Shown: positions 28,041 to 37,211 of the stretch, one piece after another
How positions within the stretch are numbered: position 1 is the first letter of the stretch
Layout of the letters: the number at the start of each line of letters is the position of its first letter
NCBI RefSeq assembly: GCF_045863935.1
Contig: NZ_BTVP01000004.1
Span: 62,001 to 126,000, forward strand
Length of the DNA stretch: 64,000 nucleotides
From: Parvibaculum sp045863935
GTDB taxonomy: Bacteria > Pseudomonadota > Alphaproteobacteria > Parvibaculales > Parvibaculaceae
Direction: 5' to 3'
The notes under the pieces: generated by a model
Told to the model about the DNA's origin: nothing
Database searches by the model: none
Seen by the model: only the letters and a program-made list of their open reading frames with translations
Position numbers and translations under genes: made by a program

Positions 28041-30479
28041 TCAGGACTCCTTTGCTGCGGTGGGAAAAGTCGGGATGAGGTCGGCCGCCCATTCGGCGTC
28101 GCGGGCGCGCAGCCACGCGGCGAGGAAACCTTCGCGGCCGTGTTCGGCGACGAGGTTGGCGATCAGCGTCTGATCGGATTTCGAGGAGGCGGCGCAGAGC
28201 GCGAGGCCAACTTCGGACAGGCCCAGCTCGAACAGGCGATTGCCGCGCCGCGATTGGCAGTAGTAATCCCGCTTGGGCGTCGCCCGTGCGAGGATCTCGA
28301 TCTGGCGATCGTTGAGTCCGAAGCGGCGATAGATGGCCGTGATCTGCGGCTCGATCGCCCGTTCGTTCGGCAACAAGAGCCGCGTCGGGCAGCTTTCGAT
28401 GATGGCCGGCGCAATGCTCGAATTGTCGATGTCGCTGAGCGATTGCGTGGCGAAGATGACCGATGCGTTTTTCTTGCGCAGCGTCTTCAGCCATTCGCGG
28501 AGCTGGCCGGCGAAACCATCGTCGTCCAGCGCCAGCCAGCCTTCGTCGATGATGAGCAGCGTCGGGCGGCCGTCGAGCCGGTCGCCGATGCGATGGAAGA
28601 GATAGGCGAGCACGGCGGGAGCGGCCCCGGTGCCGACCAGCCCCTCGATCTCGAACGCCTGCACGTCGGCGCCGCCCAGATGTTCGGCCTCGGCATCGAG
28701 GAGCCGTCCATAGGCCCCGCCGACGCAATAGGGTCGGAGCGCCTGCTTGATGTCGTTGGACTGGAGCAGGACGGCGAAGCCGGTGATGGTGCGTTCTTCG
28801 ACCGGGGCGGAGGCGAGCGAGGTCAGGGCCGTCCAGATATGCTCCTTCACCTCCGGCGTGATCGTGATGCCTTCGCGCATCAGGATCGCCACGATCCAGT
28901 CGGCCGCCCAGGCGCGTTCGTAGGAATCGTGGATGCGGGCGAGCGGCTGGAGCGAGACGGAAGCATCGGAGCCTTCGGTGAGGCCGCCTCCGAGATCGTG
29001 CCAGTCGCCGCCCATGGCGAGCGCGGCGGCGCGGATCGAACCGCCGAAGTCGAAGGCGAAGACCTGGGAGCGTTCGTAGCGCCGGAACTGCAACGCCATG
29101 AGCGCGAGCAGCACGGACTTGCCCGCGCCGGTCGGGCCGACTACCAGCGTATGGCCGACGTCGCCGACATGAAGGGATAACCGGAACGGGGTCGAGCCTT
29201 CGGTCTTGCCGTAAAGCAAGGGGGGCGCACCGAAATGCTCGTCCCGTTCCGGCCCCGCCCACACAGCCGAAAGCGGGATCATGTGGGCGAGATTCAAAGT
29301 GCTGATGGGCGGCTGGCGGACGTTGGAGTAGGCATGGCCGGGCAAGCTGCCGAGCCAGGCGTCCACCGCGTTGACGGTCTCGACCATGGCCGTGAAGTCG
29401 CGGCCCTGGATGACCTTCTCGACGAGCCGCAATTTCTCGTCGGCGATACGCGGGTCGCCATCCCAGACGGTGATGGTGGCCGTGACATAGGCCATGCCGG
29501 CGACATCCGCGCCAAGCTCCTGCAAGGCTATGTCGGCGTCGGCCGCCTTGTTGGCCGCGTCGGTATCCACGAGGGCGGATGCCTCGTTGGTCATGACTTC
29601 CTTGAGGATCGCGGCGATCGATTTGCGCTTGGCGAACCACTGGCGGCGGATCTTGGTGAGGAGCTTGGTCGCGTCGGTCTTGTCGAGCAGGATCGCGCGG
29701 GTGGACCAGCGATACGGGAATGCGAGCCGGTTCAGGTCGTCGAGCAGTCCGGGCGTCGTCGCGGTCGGAAAGCCGATGATGGTGAGGACGCGCAGATGCT
29801 CCGGCCCCAGGCGCGGCTCTAGCCCGCCGGTCAGCGGCTGATCGGCGAGCAGCGCATCGAGATAGATCGGCGTCTCGGGAACGCGGACGCGGTGCCGGTT
29901 GGTCGAGACGGTCGAGTGCAGATAGGTCAGCGTCTCACTGTCATCGAGCCACGCGCATTCGGGCATGAAGCCGTCGAGTAGCGCCAGGACGCGGCCGGTG
30001 CGGTCGGTGAAGGTGCGCAGGATTTCTTGGGGATCGACGCCGGTGCGCTCGCGGCCCTCATAGAGCCAGGTTTCGGCACGGGCGGCTTCCTCGGCCGGCG
30101 GCAGATAGAGGAAGGTCAGATAATAGCCCGACACGAAATGCGCGCCGGCTTCCTCGAAATCGGCCTTGCGCTCGGCGTCGACCAGGCCGGACGCCGGATC
30201 GGGAAGCACGCTGTCAGGATAGGTCGCGGCCTCGTGGCGCTGCGCCTCGACGAAGATCGACCAGCCGGAGCCGAGACGGCGGAAGGCGTTGTTGATGCGG
30301 CCGGCGACGGCGACCAGCTCGGCGGCGACGGCGCTGTCGAGATCGGGACCGCGAAAGCGCGCGGTGCGCTGGAAGCTGCCGTCCTTGTTGAGCACGACGC
30401 CCTCGGCCGCGAGCGCGACCCAGGGCAGATAGTCGGCAAGGCGCGAAGCCGAGCGGCGATATTCGGCGAGGTTCATCAT
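28041..30479 (-). CDS. trbE: TrbE/VirB4 conjugation ATPase
   Basis: 812 aa. Walker A GPTGAGKS at about residue 446, Walker B LLIIDEGWLALDDDG, and the VirB4 motif SVIFATQSLSDI. Powers pilus assembly and substrate transfer at the inner membrane. Full length, no frameshift. Confidence 0.96.
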   Translation of the reverse strand: MMNLAEYRRSASRLADYLPWVALAAEGVVLNKDGSFQRTARFRGPDLDSAVAAELVAVAGRINNAFRRLGSGWSIFVEAQRHEAATYPDSVLPDPASGLVDAERKADFEEAGAHFVSGYYLTFLYLPPAEEAARAETWLYEGRERTGVDPQEILRTFTDRTGRVLALLDGFMPECAWLDDSETLTYLHSTVSTNRHRVRVPETPIYLDALLADQPLTGGLEPRLGPEHLRVLTIIGFPTATTPGLLDDLNRLAFPYRWSTRAILLDKTDATKLLTKIRRQWFAKRKSIAAILKEVMTNEASALVDTDAANKAADADIALQELGADVAGMAYVTATITVWDGDPRIADEKLRLVEKVIQGRDFTAMVETVNAVDAWLGSLPGHAYSNVRQPPISTLNLAHMIPLSAVWAGPERDEHFGAPPLLYGKTEGSTPFRLSLHVGDVGHTLVVGPTGAGKSVLLALMALQFRRYERSQVFAFDFGGSIRAAALAMGGDWHDLGGGLTEGSDASVSLQPLARIHDSYERAWAADWIVAILMREGITITPEVKEHIWTALTSLASAPVEERTITGFAVLLQSNDIKQALRPYCVGGAYGRLLDAEAEHLGGADVQAFEIEGLVGTGAAPAVLAYLFHRIGDRLDGRPTLLIIDEGWLALDDDGFAGQLREWLKTLRKKNASVIFATQSLSDIDNSSIAPAIIESCPTRLLLPNERAIEPQITAIYRRFGLNDRQIEILARATPKRDYYCQSRRGNRLFELGLSEVGLALCAASSKSDQTLIANLVAEHGREGFLAAWLRARDAEWAADLIPTFPTAAKES

Positions 30480-30493
30480 GGGGTGCGCCTCCT

Positions 30494-30772
30494 TCAGACC
30501 GCGAGATGGCCGGGGATGCGCAGATGGCGGCGCCCGACCTCGACGAAGAGCGGATCGCGCTTGGCCGCCCAGACCGCCGCGAAATGGCCGACGGCCCAGA
30601 TGAGCAGGCCGACCAGCCAGAGGCGCAGGCCGAGGCCCACGGCCCCGGCCAGCGTCCCGTTGAGGATCGCGATGGAGCGCGGCGCGCCGCCGAGCAGGAT
30701 GTGCTCGGTCAGCGCGCGGTGAACCGGGACGGTGAAGCCCGGCACGTCCAGTTGCTCGAACGCGACCGCCAT
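30494..30772 (-). CDS. trbD: TrbD/VirB3 membrane protein
   Basis: 92 aa from ATG 30772. GFTVPVHRALTEHILLGGAPRS is the VirB3 signature, followed by two close hydrophobic segments (LAGAVGLGLRLWLVGLLIWAVG). It abuts the last base of trbC and sits just upstream of trbE, its usual partner. Confidence 0.92.
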   Translation of the reverse strand: MAVAFEQLDVPGFTVPVHRALTEHILLGGAPRSIAILNGTLAGAVGLGLRLWLVGLLIWAVGHFAAVWAAKRDPLFVEVGRRHLRIPGHLAV

Positions 30773-31104
30773 CAGACGAGCGCCCCGCCGCCGAACGAGA
30801 AGAACGAAAGGAAGAAGCTCGACGCGGCGAAGGCGATCGACAGGCCGAACACGATCTGGATCAGCTTGCGGAAGCCGCCCGACGTGTCGCCGAAGGCGAG
30901 CGCCAGGCCCGTCGCGATGATGATGATGACCGCGACGATCTTGGCGACGGGGCCTTCGATCGACTGGAGGATTTTCTGGAGCGGCGCTTCCCACGGCATG
31001 GAAGAGCCGGAGGCGTGCGCGGCGGGCGCGAGGACGAGATTGACATAGGCGACGGCGGCGACCGTCGCGACGGTGCGGCGGACGCGCATGGGGATACGGA
31101 TCAT
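30772..31104 (-). CDS. trbC: TrbC/VirB2 pilin precursor
   Basis: 110 aa. Signal peptide ending AHA, then two hydrophobic helices (IVAVIIIIATGLALAFG and LIQIVFGLSIAFAASSFFLSFF), the compact pilin layout. RP4 TrbC is cyclised after TraF cleavage. A traF gene is present at 56932, so the same maturation is plausible but unproven. Confidence 0.93.
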   Translation of the reverse strand: MIRIPMRVRRTVATVAAVAYVNLVLAPAAHASGSSMPWEAPLQKILQSIEGPVAKIVAVIIIIATGLALAFGDTSGGFRKLIQIVFGLSIAFAASSFFLSFFSFGGGALV

Positions 31105-32084
31105 GAGGGGTCTCCTGTGCTGCTGGGGGTGGCTGAGGTGATGCGGTAGTCACCGTCCGGCCCGAGCCCTTCGACACGGGCGAGTTCGGCGAGCCGGCGC
31201 GCGGACCCGCGGCCGGAGAGGACGGCCACGAGGTCGATGGTCTCGGCGATCAGGGCGCGCGGGACCGTGACGACGGCTTCCTGGATGAGCTGTTCGAGCC
31301 GGCGCAGCGCGCCGATGCCCGTTCCGGCATGGATGGTGCCGATGCCGCCGGGATGGCCGGTGCCCCAGGCTTTGAGGAGATCGAGCGCTTCGGCGCCGCG
31401 CACCTCGCCGACAGGAATGCGGTCGGGGCGCAGGCGCAGCGATGAGCGGACGAGATCGGAGAGCGTCGCGACGCCATCCTTGGTCCGCATGGAGACGAGG
31501 TTGGGCGCTGCGCATTGCAGCTCGCGCGTGTCCTCGATGATGACGACGCGATCGGCCGTCTTTGCCACCTCGGCGAGCAGCGCGTTGGTCAGCGTGGTCT
31601 TGCCGGTCGAGGTGCCACCCGCGACGAGGATATTGGCGCGCGCCGCGACGGCCGCGCGCAACGTCACGGCCTGGTCCGCCGACATGATCCCGGCGGCGAC
31701 ATAATCGTCGAGGGTGAAGACGGCGACGGCGGGCTTGCGGATGGCGAAGGCCGGCGATGCCACGACGGGCGGAAGCAGGCCCTCGAACCGCTCGCCGGTC
31801 TCGGGCAGCTCGGCCGAGACGCGCGGGGATCGGGCGTGAACCTCCGCGCCGACATGATGGGCGACCAGGCGCACGATGCGCTCGCCGTCGGCGGGCGACA
31901 GGATTTCGCCGGTGTCGGACAGTCCTTCGGAGAGCCGATCGATCCAGATGCGCCCGTCCGGGTTCAGCATCACCTCGACGACGGCGGGGTCTTCCAGAAA
32001 GCGAGCGATGGCCGGGCCGAGCGCGGTGCGGAGCATTCGCGCGCCGCGCTGGATCGCCTCCGGTTTCTGGTGAGAAGAAGTCAT
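31101..32084 (-). CDS. trbB: TrbB/VirB11 ATPase
   Basis: 327 aa hexameric traffic ATPase. Walker A GGTSTGKTT near residue 155, the Asp box VVIIEDTRELQ, and the His box GHPGGIGTIHAG. First gene of the trb operon; a candidate regulatory zone lies at 32123-32217 upstream. Its stop overlaps trbC. Confidence 0.95.
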   Translation of the reverse strand: MTSSHQKPEAIQRGARMLRTALGPAIARFLEDPAVVEVMLNPDGRIWIDRLSEGLSDTGEILSPADGERIVRLVAHHVGAEVHARSPRVSAELPETGERFEGLLPPVVASPAFAIRKPAVAVFTLDDYVAAGIMSADQAVTLRAAVAARANILVAGGTSTGKTTLTNALLAEVAKTADRVVIIEDTRELQCAAPNLVSMRTKDGVATLSDLVRSSLRLRPDRIPVGEVRGAEALDLLKAWGTGHPGGIGTIHAGTGIGALRRLEQLIQEAVVTVPRALIAETIDLVAVLSGRGSARRLAELARVEGLGPDGDYRITSATPSSTGDPS

Positions 32085-32122
32085 GCCGTCCCCAAGTTTT
32101 GAAGGGGACGCAACAGACAGTT

Positions 32123-32217
32123 CCCCGATCGGGGATGATTAAAGGAGCCCGAAATCGGGCCTGTTCAACAAGTATCGAGAGCCGTGCGGCGGTCGGCGGC
32201 TATCGGCGGCGAATAGG
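32123..32217 (-). promoter_or_regulatory. trb operon upstream region: hairpins plus transfer box 2
   Basis: Contains a perfect palindrome CCCCGATCGGGG (32123-32134), an inverted repeat GCCCGA-AA-TCGGGC (32147-32160), and the box TCGGCGGCGAATAGGA at 32203-32218, which matches 34782-34797 upstream of traG. All lie between the CopG-like gene and trbB on the side trbB is transcribed from. The palindromes could be operators or leader hairpins. Confidence 0.5.
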
Positions 32218-32250
32218 ATGTGTCGGTTATTCTGGCGCTGCGTCGTTCGC

Positions 32251-32691
32251 CTATTGCCGGTCTGCTGTCGGCCCTTCGGGGATCGACTCAACGTCGCGCG
32301 AAAGCTCCTTCAGGAACCTGTCGCCGCTCGCCAAACGCTTGCCGAGATTCTGCATGAAGCCCTCGAACCGTTCGGCGCCTTTCGCGCGCGCCGCGGCCTG
32401 TGCGTTCTCCGGCAGCGGCGGCGTGGACGACAGCCAGATCAAGACGAAGAGCGAGAGCGTTTCGCCGAGGACGGCGAGATCCTCGTCGAGCGTGTCGATT
32501 TGGCGGCCGAGCTTGTCGAGGCGGCGCGACATGGCGGCCTCCAGCTTCTCGGTCGTGTCGCCGGACAGGAACGACGCGACGGCGGCCTCCACGATAGCCG
32601 AGGCCGAAACCTTGCGGCGCATCGCAAGGGCATCGACCTGTTTGAGCAAGGCGGGATCGAAATAGACATTTCGGCGGGTGCGGGTCGGCAT
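32251..32691 (-). CDS. CopG-type ribbon-helix-helix protein after traG
   Basis: 146 aa. The N-terminal RRNVYFDPALLKQVDALAMRRKVSASAIVEAAVASFL is a ribbon-helix-helix DNA-binding domain. A coiled-coil middle has one hydrophobic segment (LSLFVLIWLSS). It begins 10 bp after the traG stop, so it is co-transcribed with traG. A good candidate for an operator-binding autoregulator or relaxosome accessory. Confidence 0.87.
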   Translation of the reverse strand: MPTRTRRNVYFDPALLKQVDALAMRRKVSASAIVEAAVASFLSGDTTEKLEAAMSRRLDKLGRQIDTLDEDLAVLGETLSLFVLIWLSSTPPLPENAQAAARAKGAERFEGFMQNLGKRLASGDRFLKELSRDVESIPEGPTADRQ

Positions 32692-32700
32692 GGCGCGTCC

Positions 32701-34683
32701 TTACAGTTCGATGCCGTCGCCGGGGTCGAGCGAGGCTTGCCGCGCGACCATCCGCATCCGGTTGCGCATGGCGTTGGCCTTGGCAGCGTCCACATCGGGT
32801 TCGTCGTCCAGCAGCTCGACATCCTGCGCGGGCATCGGCGGCGGGATGATCTCTTCGTGCTCAGGCAATTCCGGCTCGCGGCGGATGCCGGCATTGGCCG
32901 GGTCGCCGCCGTCTTCGCCCGCGCCAATCGCGCCCGTCTGGCCTGCGGCGCCGACGACGCGACCCGACCAGTCGTCGGACGTGGCGGCGTTGGCGGGAGC
33001 CGCCACCAGCTCGGGCGGCGTGATGATGCGCTCCTGCAAGCGCGCGTCCTCGAAATAGCGGGCCTTGGTGGCGCGGATCGGCGGCGTGCCGGCGACCATG
33101 ACGATCTCTTCGGAAGGCGGGAGCTGCATGATCTCTCCGGGCGTCATCAGCGGCCGCGCCGTCTCCTGCCGCGAGACCATGAGATGGCCGAGCCAGGGCG
33201 AAAGCCGGTGGCCGGCATAGTTGGTGGAATCGCGCAGCTCGGTCGCGGTGCCGAGCGCATCGGACACGCGCTTGGCGGTGCGCTCGTCGTTGGTGGCGAA
33301 GCTGACGCGCACATGGCAATTGTCGAGGATGGCGTTGTTCGGCCCATAGGCGCGCTCGATCTGGTTGAGCGATTGGGCGATCAGGAAGCCCTTGAGGCCG
33401 TAGCCCGCCATGAAGGCGAGCGCGGATTCAAAGAAGTCGAGCCGGCCCAGCGCCGGAAACTCGTCGAGCATCAAGAGCAGCCGGTGGCGCTTCGTTGTCG
33501 CGGTCAGCTCCTCGGTCAGCCGGCGGCCGATCTGGTTGAGGATGAGGCGGATGAGCGGCTTGGTGCGATTGATGTCGGACGGCGGCACGACGAGATAGAG
33601 GCTGACGGGCTTTCGGCTGCCGACAAGATCGGCGATGCGCCAGTCGCAGCGCGCCGTGACACGGGCGACAACGGGATCGCGGTAGAGGCCAAGGAACGAC
33701 ATGGCGGTTGAGAGCACGCCCGATCGTTCGTTGTCGGATTTGTTCAGCAGCTCGCGCGCCGACGATGCAATGACGGGATGGACGCCGGCTTCGCCGAGAT
33801 GCGGCGTGTCCATCATCGCGCGCAGGGTGGCTTCGACCGGGCGGCGCGGATCGGACAGGAAGTTGGCGACGCCGGCCAGCGTCTTGTCCGTCTCGGCGTA
33901 GAGGACATGCAGGATCGCGCCGACAAGCAGGCTGTGGCTGGTCTTTTCCCAATGGTTGCGCTTGTCGAGTGATCCTTCCGGATCGACCAGGATGTCCGCG
34001 ATGTTCTGCACGTCGCGGACTTCCCATTCGCCCTGGCGGACTTCGAGCAGCGGATTGTAGGCCGACGATCGCGCATTGGTCGGATCGAACAGCAGCACGC
34101 GGCCGTGCTTGGCGCGAAAGCCCGCCGTCAGCGTCCAGTTCTCGCCCTTGATGTCGTGGACGATGCAGCTCCCCGGCCAGGTCAGCAGCGTCGGCACCAC
34201 GAGGCCGACGCCCTTGCCCGAACGGGTCGGCGCGAAGCATAGGACATGCTCGGGGCCGTCGTGGCGCAGATAGCTGCGCTCGTATTTGCCGAGCACGACG
34301 CCATCGGGGCCGAGCAACCCGGCGACCAGCACCTCTTCCTTCTCGGCCCATCGCGCCGAACCGTAGGTGGCGACGTTGCGGGCCTCGCGCGCCCGGATCA
34401 GGGACATGAGGATCGCGGCGGCGATGGCGATGAAGCCGCCGGACGCGGCGATGATCGAGCCTTCGGTGAAGATCGCCGGCGCATAGGCGTCGTAGGAGAA
34501 CCACCACCAGAAGAAGGCCGGAGGATAGTAGATCGGCCAGCCCGACAGCTCGAACCACGGATGTCCGAGCTGCGGCTGAAAGCCGAGACGCCATGCGGTC
34601 CACTCAGTCGCCGCCCAGGTCATGATGAGAACGATGGTCAGGACGACGGCGATCTGACCCCAGAGTATTCGGCCTCCACGCAT
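32701..34683 (-). CDS. traG: TraG/VirD4 type IV coupling protein
   Basis: About 660 aa. Two N-terminal membrane helices, Walker A PTRSGKG (about residue 155), Walker B LLMLDEFPALG (about 410), and TraG-specific DRNKPLIRLILNQ-like context. Delivers the relaxase-DNA complex to the trb channel. ATG at 34683 (MRGGRILWG) is chosen; an upstream in-frame ATG at 34701 exists. Confidence 0.95.
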   Translation of the reverse strand: MRGGRILWGQIAVVLTIVLIMTWAATEWTAWRLGFQPQLGHPWFELSGWPIYYPPAFFWWWFSYDAYAPAIFTEGSIIAASGGFIAIAAAILMSLIRAREARNVATYGSARWAEKEEVLVAGLLGPDGVVLGKYERSYLRHDGPEHVLCFAPTRSGKGVGLVVPTLLTWPGSCIVHDIKGENWTLTAGFRAKHGRVLLFDPTNARSSAYNPLLEVRQGEWEVRDVQNIADILVDPEGSLDKRNHWEKTSHSLLVGAILHVLYAETDKTLAGVANFLSDPRRPVEATLRAMMDTPHLGEAGVHPVIASSARELLNKSDNERSGVLSTAMSFLGLYRDPVVARVTARCDWRIADLVGSRKPVSLYLVVPPSDINRTKPLIRLILNQIGRRLTEELTATTKRHRLLLMLDEFPALGRLDFFESALAFMAGYGLKGFLIAQSLNQIERAYGPNNAILDNCHVRVSFATNDERTAKRVSDALGTATELRDSTNYAGHRLSPWLGHLMVSRQETARPLMTPGEIMQLPPSEEIVMVAGTPPIRATKARYFEDARLQERIITPPELVAAPANAATSDDWSGRVVGAAGQTGAIGAGEDGGDPANAGIRREPELPEHEEIIPPPMPAQDVELLDDEPDVDAAKANAMRNRMRMVARQASLDPGDGIEL

Positions 34684-34781
34684 ACAGGTTCCAATCGGCA
34701 AAAATGTCGGAGCCGATCAGAGAATGGGGGTTTTCGGGAGGTGCAACAGGTAACGCTCGACCCGAGTGCAGCCGGATACTG

Positions 34782-34797
34782 TCGGCGGCGAATAGGA
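34782..34797 (-). promoter_or_regulatory. Transfer-operon box 3 (upstream of traG)
   Basis: TCGGCGGCGAATAGGA is identical over 16 bases to the copy upstream of trbB and shares the TCGGCGGC...TAG core with boxes at 22484 and 59491. All four are in the same orientation relative to transcription. Confidence 0.5.
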
Positions 34798-34853
34798 CGG
34801 GTTGCGCCGCCGTTCATGGCTGCACAACCGATCAGGGTGAACGAGAGAGAGAT

Positions 34854-35813
34854 TCAACCGTTACCGTTTGACCGGCGCATCTGGCCTGCCAGGGCGAGCA
34901 GATTTCGGAGTGAGGCACTGCGATTGTGCGGAGACCAGACTGCCGAAAAGACAACCGGTTCTGGCTCGTCAGTGATTGGCAATAACGCGACGCCAGCAGT
35001 AGGAAATAGCCCGCTTGCGGCTCCAAGGAGCGTGATGCCGAAGCCTTGTGCGATCATGGATAGTAGCGTGCTGCGCTCCACCTCGAAGCGCCGGATGATC
35101 GGCGAAGGCCATCGTCCGTTTAGGCGCATGATGATATGGTCATGAACCTGCGGACCCGTGCCACCATGGCGGACAAGGAAGGTCTCTCCCGCCAGATCGG
35201 CCCATGTAACGCTGCGCTGCTCGGTGAGCCTATGGTTCGACGGCAGCGCGGCAACCAACGGTTCGCTCCATATCGGACGGGAATTGCAGTCGGGCAGATC
35301 GAACATGCCGACTAAGAACGCGACGTCGATCCGGTGGGCGCGCAGATGTGTGAGCGCATCTCGCGCCGATCCTTCGGTCATTTCAACGGCGACGGCCGGA
35401 TATTCCGCACGGTATCTCGTTAGCAGACAGTCGAGAAAACTGCCTGGGATCAGGCCATGGACGCCGATGCGCAGGCCGCCGCCTTCTCCCGATGCGGCCA
35501 GGTTGGCGGTCTTCACCGCATGGTCGAGATGATCGACGCCGGCCGCGACACGCTCCACGAAATGCCTGCCGGCTTCCGTCAGTCGGACGCCGCGGGTATT
35601 GCGCTCGAATAGCGGGATGCCAAGCTCTTCTTCCAGCGCCCGTATTCGTGCGCTCACGCTCGATTGACTGATCCCGAGCGCCTTGGCGGCGTGGTGGAAG
35701 TTCAGATGTTCGGCGACAGCCAGCGTTTGAATCAGGGACGCCATCGGAATACGCCCGCCGAGAAGCTGGAGTGGCTGCCGTGCTTTCGTGTCCTTGAAGC
35801 GTCGTCGCCGCAT
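34854..35813 (-). CDS. LysR-family transcriptional regulator
   Basis: 319 aa. Winged HTH (LNFHHAAKALGISQSSVSARIRALEEELGIPLFERNTRGVRLTEAG) and a periplasmic-binding-like effector domain. Resembles the LysR gene commonly next to traG in this ICE class, so it probably belongs to the backbone, not the cargo. A shorter start at 35744 (MASLIQTLAVAEHL) is possible. Target unknown. Confidence 0.87.
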   Translation of the reverse strand: MRRRRFKDTKARQPLQLLGGRIPMASLIQTLAVAEHLNFHHAAKALGISQSSVSARIRALEEELGIPLFERNTRGVRLTEAGRHFVERVAAGVDHLDHAVKTANLAASGEGGGLRIGVHGLIPGSFLDCLLTRYRAEYPAVAVEMTEGSARDALTHLRAHRIDVAFLVGMFDLPDCNSRPIWSEPLVAALPSNHRLTEQRSVTWADLAGETFLVRHGGTGPQVHDHIIMRLNGRWPSPIIRRFEVERSTLLSMIAQGFGITLLGAASGLFPTAGVALLPITDEPEPVVFSAVWSPHNRSASLRNLLALAGQMRRSNGNG

Positions 35814-35935
35814 ATTCGCTCGCTTTCTCAGACGCGATCAGGCGGTTGCCGTGATCGCGCCGTCTCCGCGAGTTGCAGATTCAAGAGGTTTCATCGTCAC
35901 TTCCTCATCTCCCGGTCTTCATGCATTAAAAGGTT

Positions 35936-36011
35936 TGGAGGCCCCGCGCTGGGCTCGAACCAGCGGTGGAAGAATTTGCAGTTCTTCGCGTAACCACTCC
36001 GCCACGGGGCC
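35936..36011 (-). tRNA. tRNA-Cys (anticodon GCA) inside the ICE
   Basis: On the minus strand: acceptor GGCCCCG pairs with CGGGGCC, D arm GCG/CGC, anticodon stem AAGAA/TTCTT around CTGCAAA, T arm GCTGG-TTCGAGC-CCAGC, discriminator T as expected for tRNA-Cys, and encoded CCA. Lies between the LysR gene and the PLP cargo. Could be a cargo tRNA or an entry point for a nested element. Confidence 0.9.
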
Positions 36012-36026
36012 GTATTGCTCTGCCTG

Positions 36027-37211
36027 CTATGCCGCGCGTTTCGAGAGGTAGGCGAAAGCCGCGTCGCAGCATTCGGCGAATAGACGGATTTCCTCGTCGG
36101 TGACGATGAGCGGCGGGAGCACGCGCGTAACATTGTCGGCGGCGGCGATCGTCAGAGCCTTGGCTTGGGTGCGCAGGGCTTCGACGATTTCATGGGGAGG
36201 GTGGCTTGTTCTGATCCCAAGCATCAGCCCGCGACCTCGCACCTCAGCGATCAGGCCAGGAAAACGCTTGGCGACCTCCTCCAAGCGGGTGTGCAACAAA
36301 TTGCCCTTGCGGCGTATCTCCGCAAGAAAGCTGTCGTCGTGCACGACGTCGAGAACTGCGTTAGCGACGGCTACCGCAAGCGGATTACCGCCGAAGGTCG
36401 ATCCGTGCGCTCCTGGCATCATGCCGCGCGCTGCATCTGTGGTAGCGAGGCAAGCCCCGATGGGGAAGCCACCACCAAGCCCCTTTGCCAGAGTCATGAC
36501 GTCCGGTGCGACTCCTAGCTCTTGGTGTGCGAAAAGATGACCTGTGCGACCCATCCCGCACTGGATCTCATCGAAGATTAGAAGAAGCCCCTGTTCGTCG
36601 CAGAGATCGCGGAGCTGACGCAGGAAGGTGTGGCTCACCGGCCTGATGCCGCTCTCTCCCTGAATAGGCTCGACCATGATGGCTGCGGTCTGCGACCCAA
36701 CGCTGGCGCGAACGGCCTCGATGTCCTCAAGCGGGCACAGGTCGAATCCATCGGTCATGGGTCCAAAACCTTCGAGGTATTTGGGGTTCCCACCGGCGGC
36801 CATGGTGGCGAGCGTGCGACCATGGAATGCGCCCGTGAAGGTGATGACGCGCCATCGCTCGGGACGGCCGCAAGCGTCCTGATGGCGGCGCGCGATTTTG
36901 ATGGCGCACTCGTTGGCCTCGGCCCCGGAATTGGCGAAGAAGGCGACGTCGGCGAAACATGCGCTGGTCAGGCGTTCTGCAAGCCGCTCACCTTCTGGGA
37001 TGCGATAGACATTCGACAAGTGCCATAGCTTGCGCCCCTGACGTTCAAGGGCTGCAAGAAGGTGGGGATGGGAATAGCCGAGCGCGTTGACCGCGATGCC
37101 AGCGCCGAAATCGAGATAGCGTTCGCCATCGGAGGCTGTGAGCCAAGCTCCTTCGCCATACTCGAATAGGACGGGGGCACGTTGAAAAACCGGAAGAAGC
37201 GCGCTGGTCAT
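36027..37211 (-). CDS. Class III PLP aminotransferase (acetylornithine aminotransferase-like)
   Basis: 394 aa. FANSGAEANECAIKIAR, TFTGAFHGRTLATMA, LIFDEIQCGMGRTG, and the PLP Lys in VMTLAKGLGGGFPIG match ArgD/ornithine-type class III transaminases, which swap an omega-amino group of ornithine derivatives with 2-oxoglutarate. Last gene of the benE-pdxY-hemA operon with 4-bp overlap, in a cluster where most enzymes use PLP. The true substrate may differ from acetylornithine. Confidence 0.85.
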   Translation of the reverse strand: MTSALLPVFQRAPVLFEYGEGAWLTASDGERYLDFGAGIAVNALGYSHPHLLAALERQGRKLWHLSNVYRIPEGERLAERLTSACFADVAFFANSGAEANECAIKIARRHQDACGRPERWRVITFTGAFHGRTLATMAAGGNPKYLEGFGPMTDGFDLCPLEDIEAVRASVGSQTAAIMVEPIQGESGIRPVSHTFLRQLRDLCDEQGLLLIFDEIQCGMGRTGHLFAHQELGVAPDVMTLAKGLGGGFPIGACLATTDAARGMMPGAHGSTFGGNPLAVAVANAVLDVVHDDSFLAEIRRKGNLLHTRLEEVAKRFPGLIAEVRGRGLMLGIRTSHPPHEIVEALRTQAKALTIAAADNVTRVLPPLIVTDEEIRLFAECCDAAFAYLSKRAA

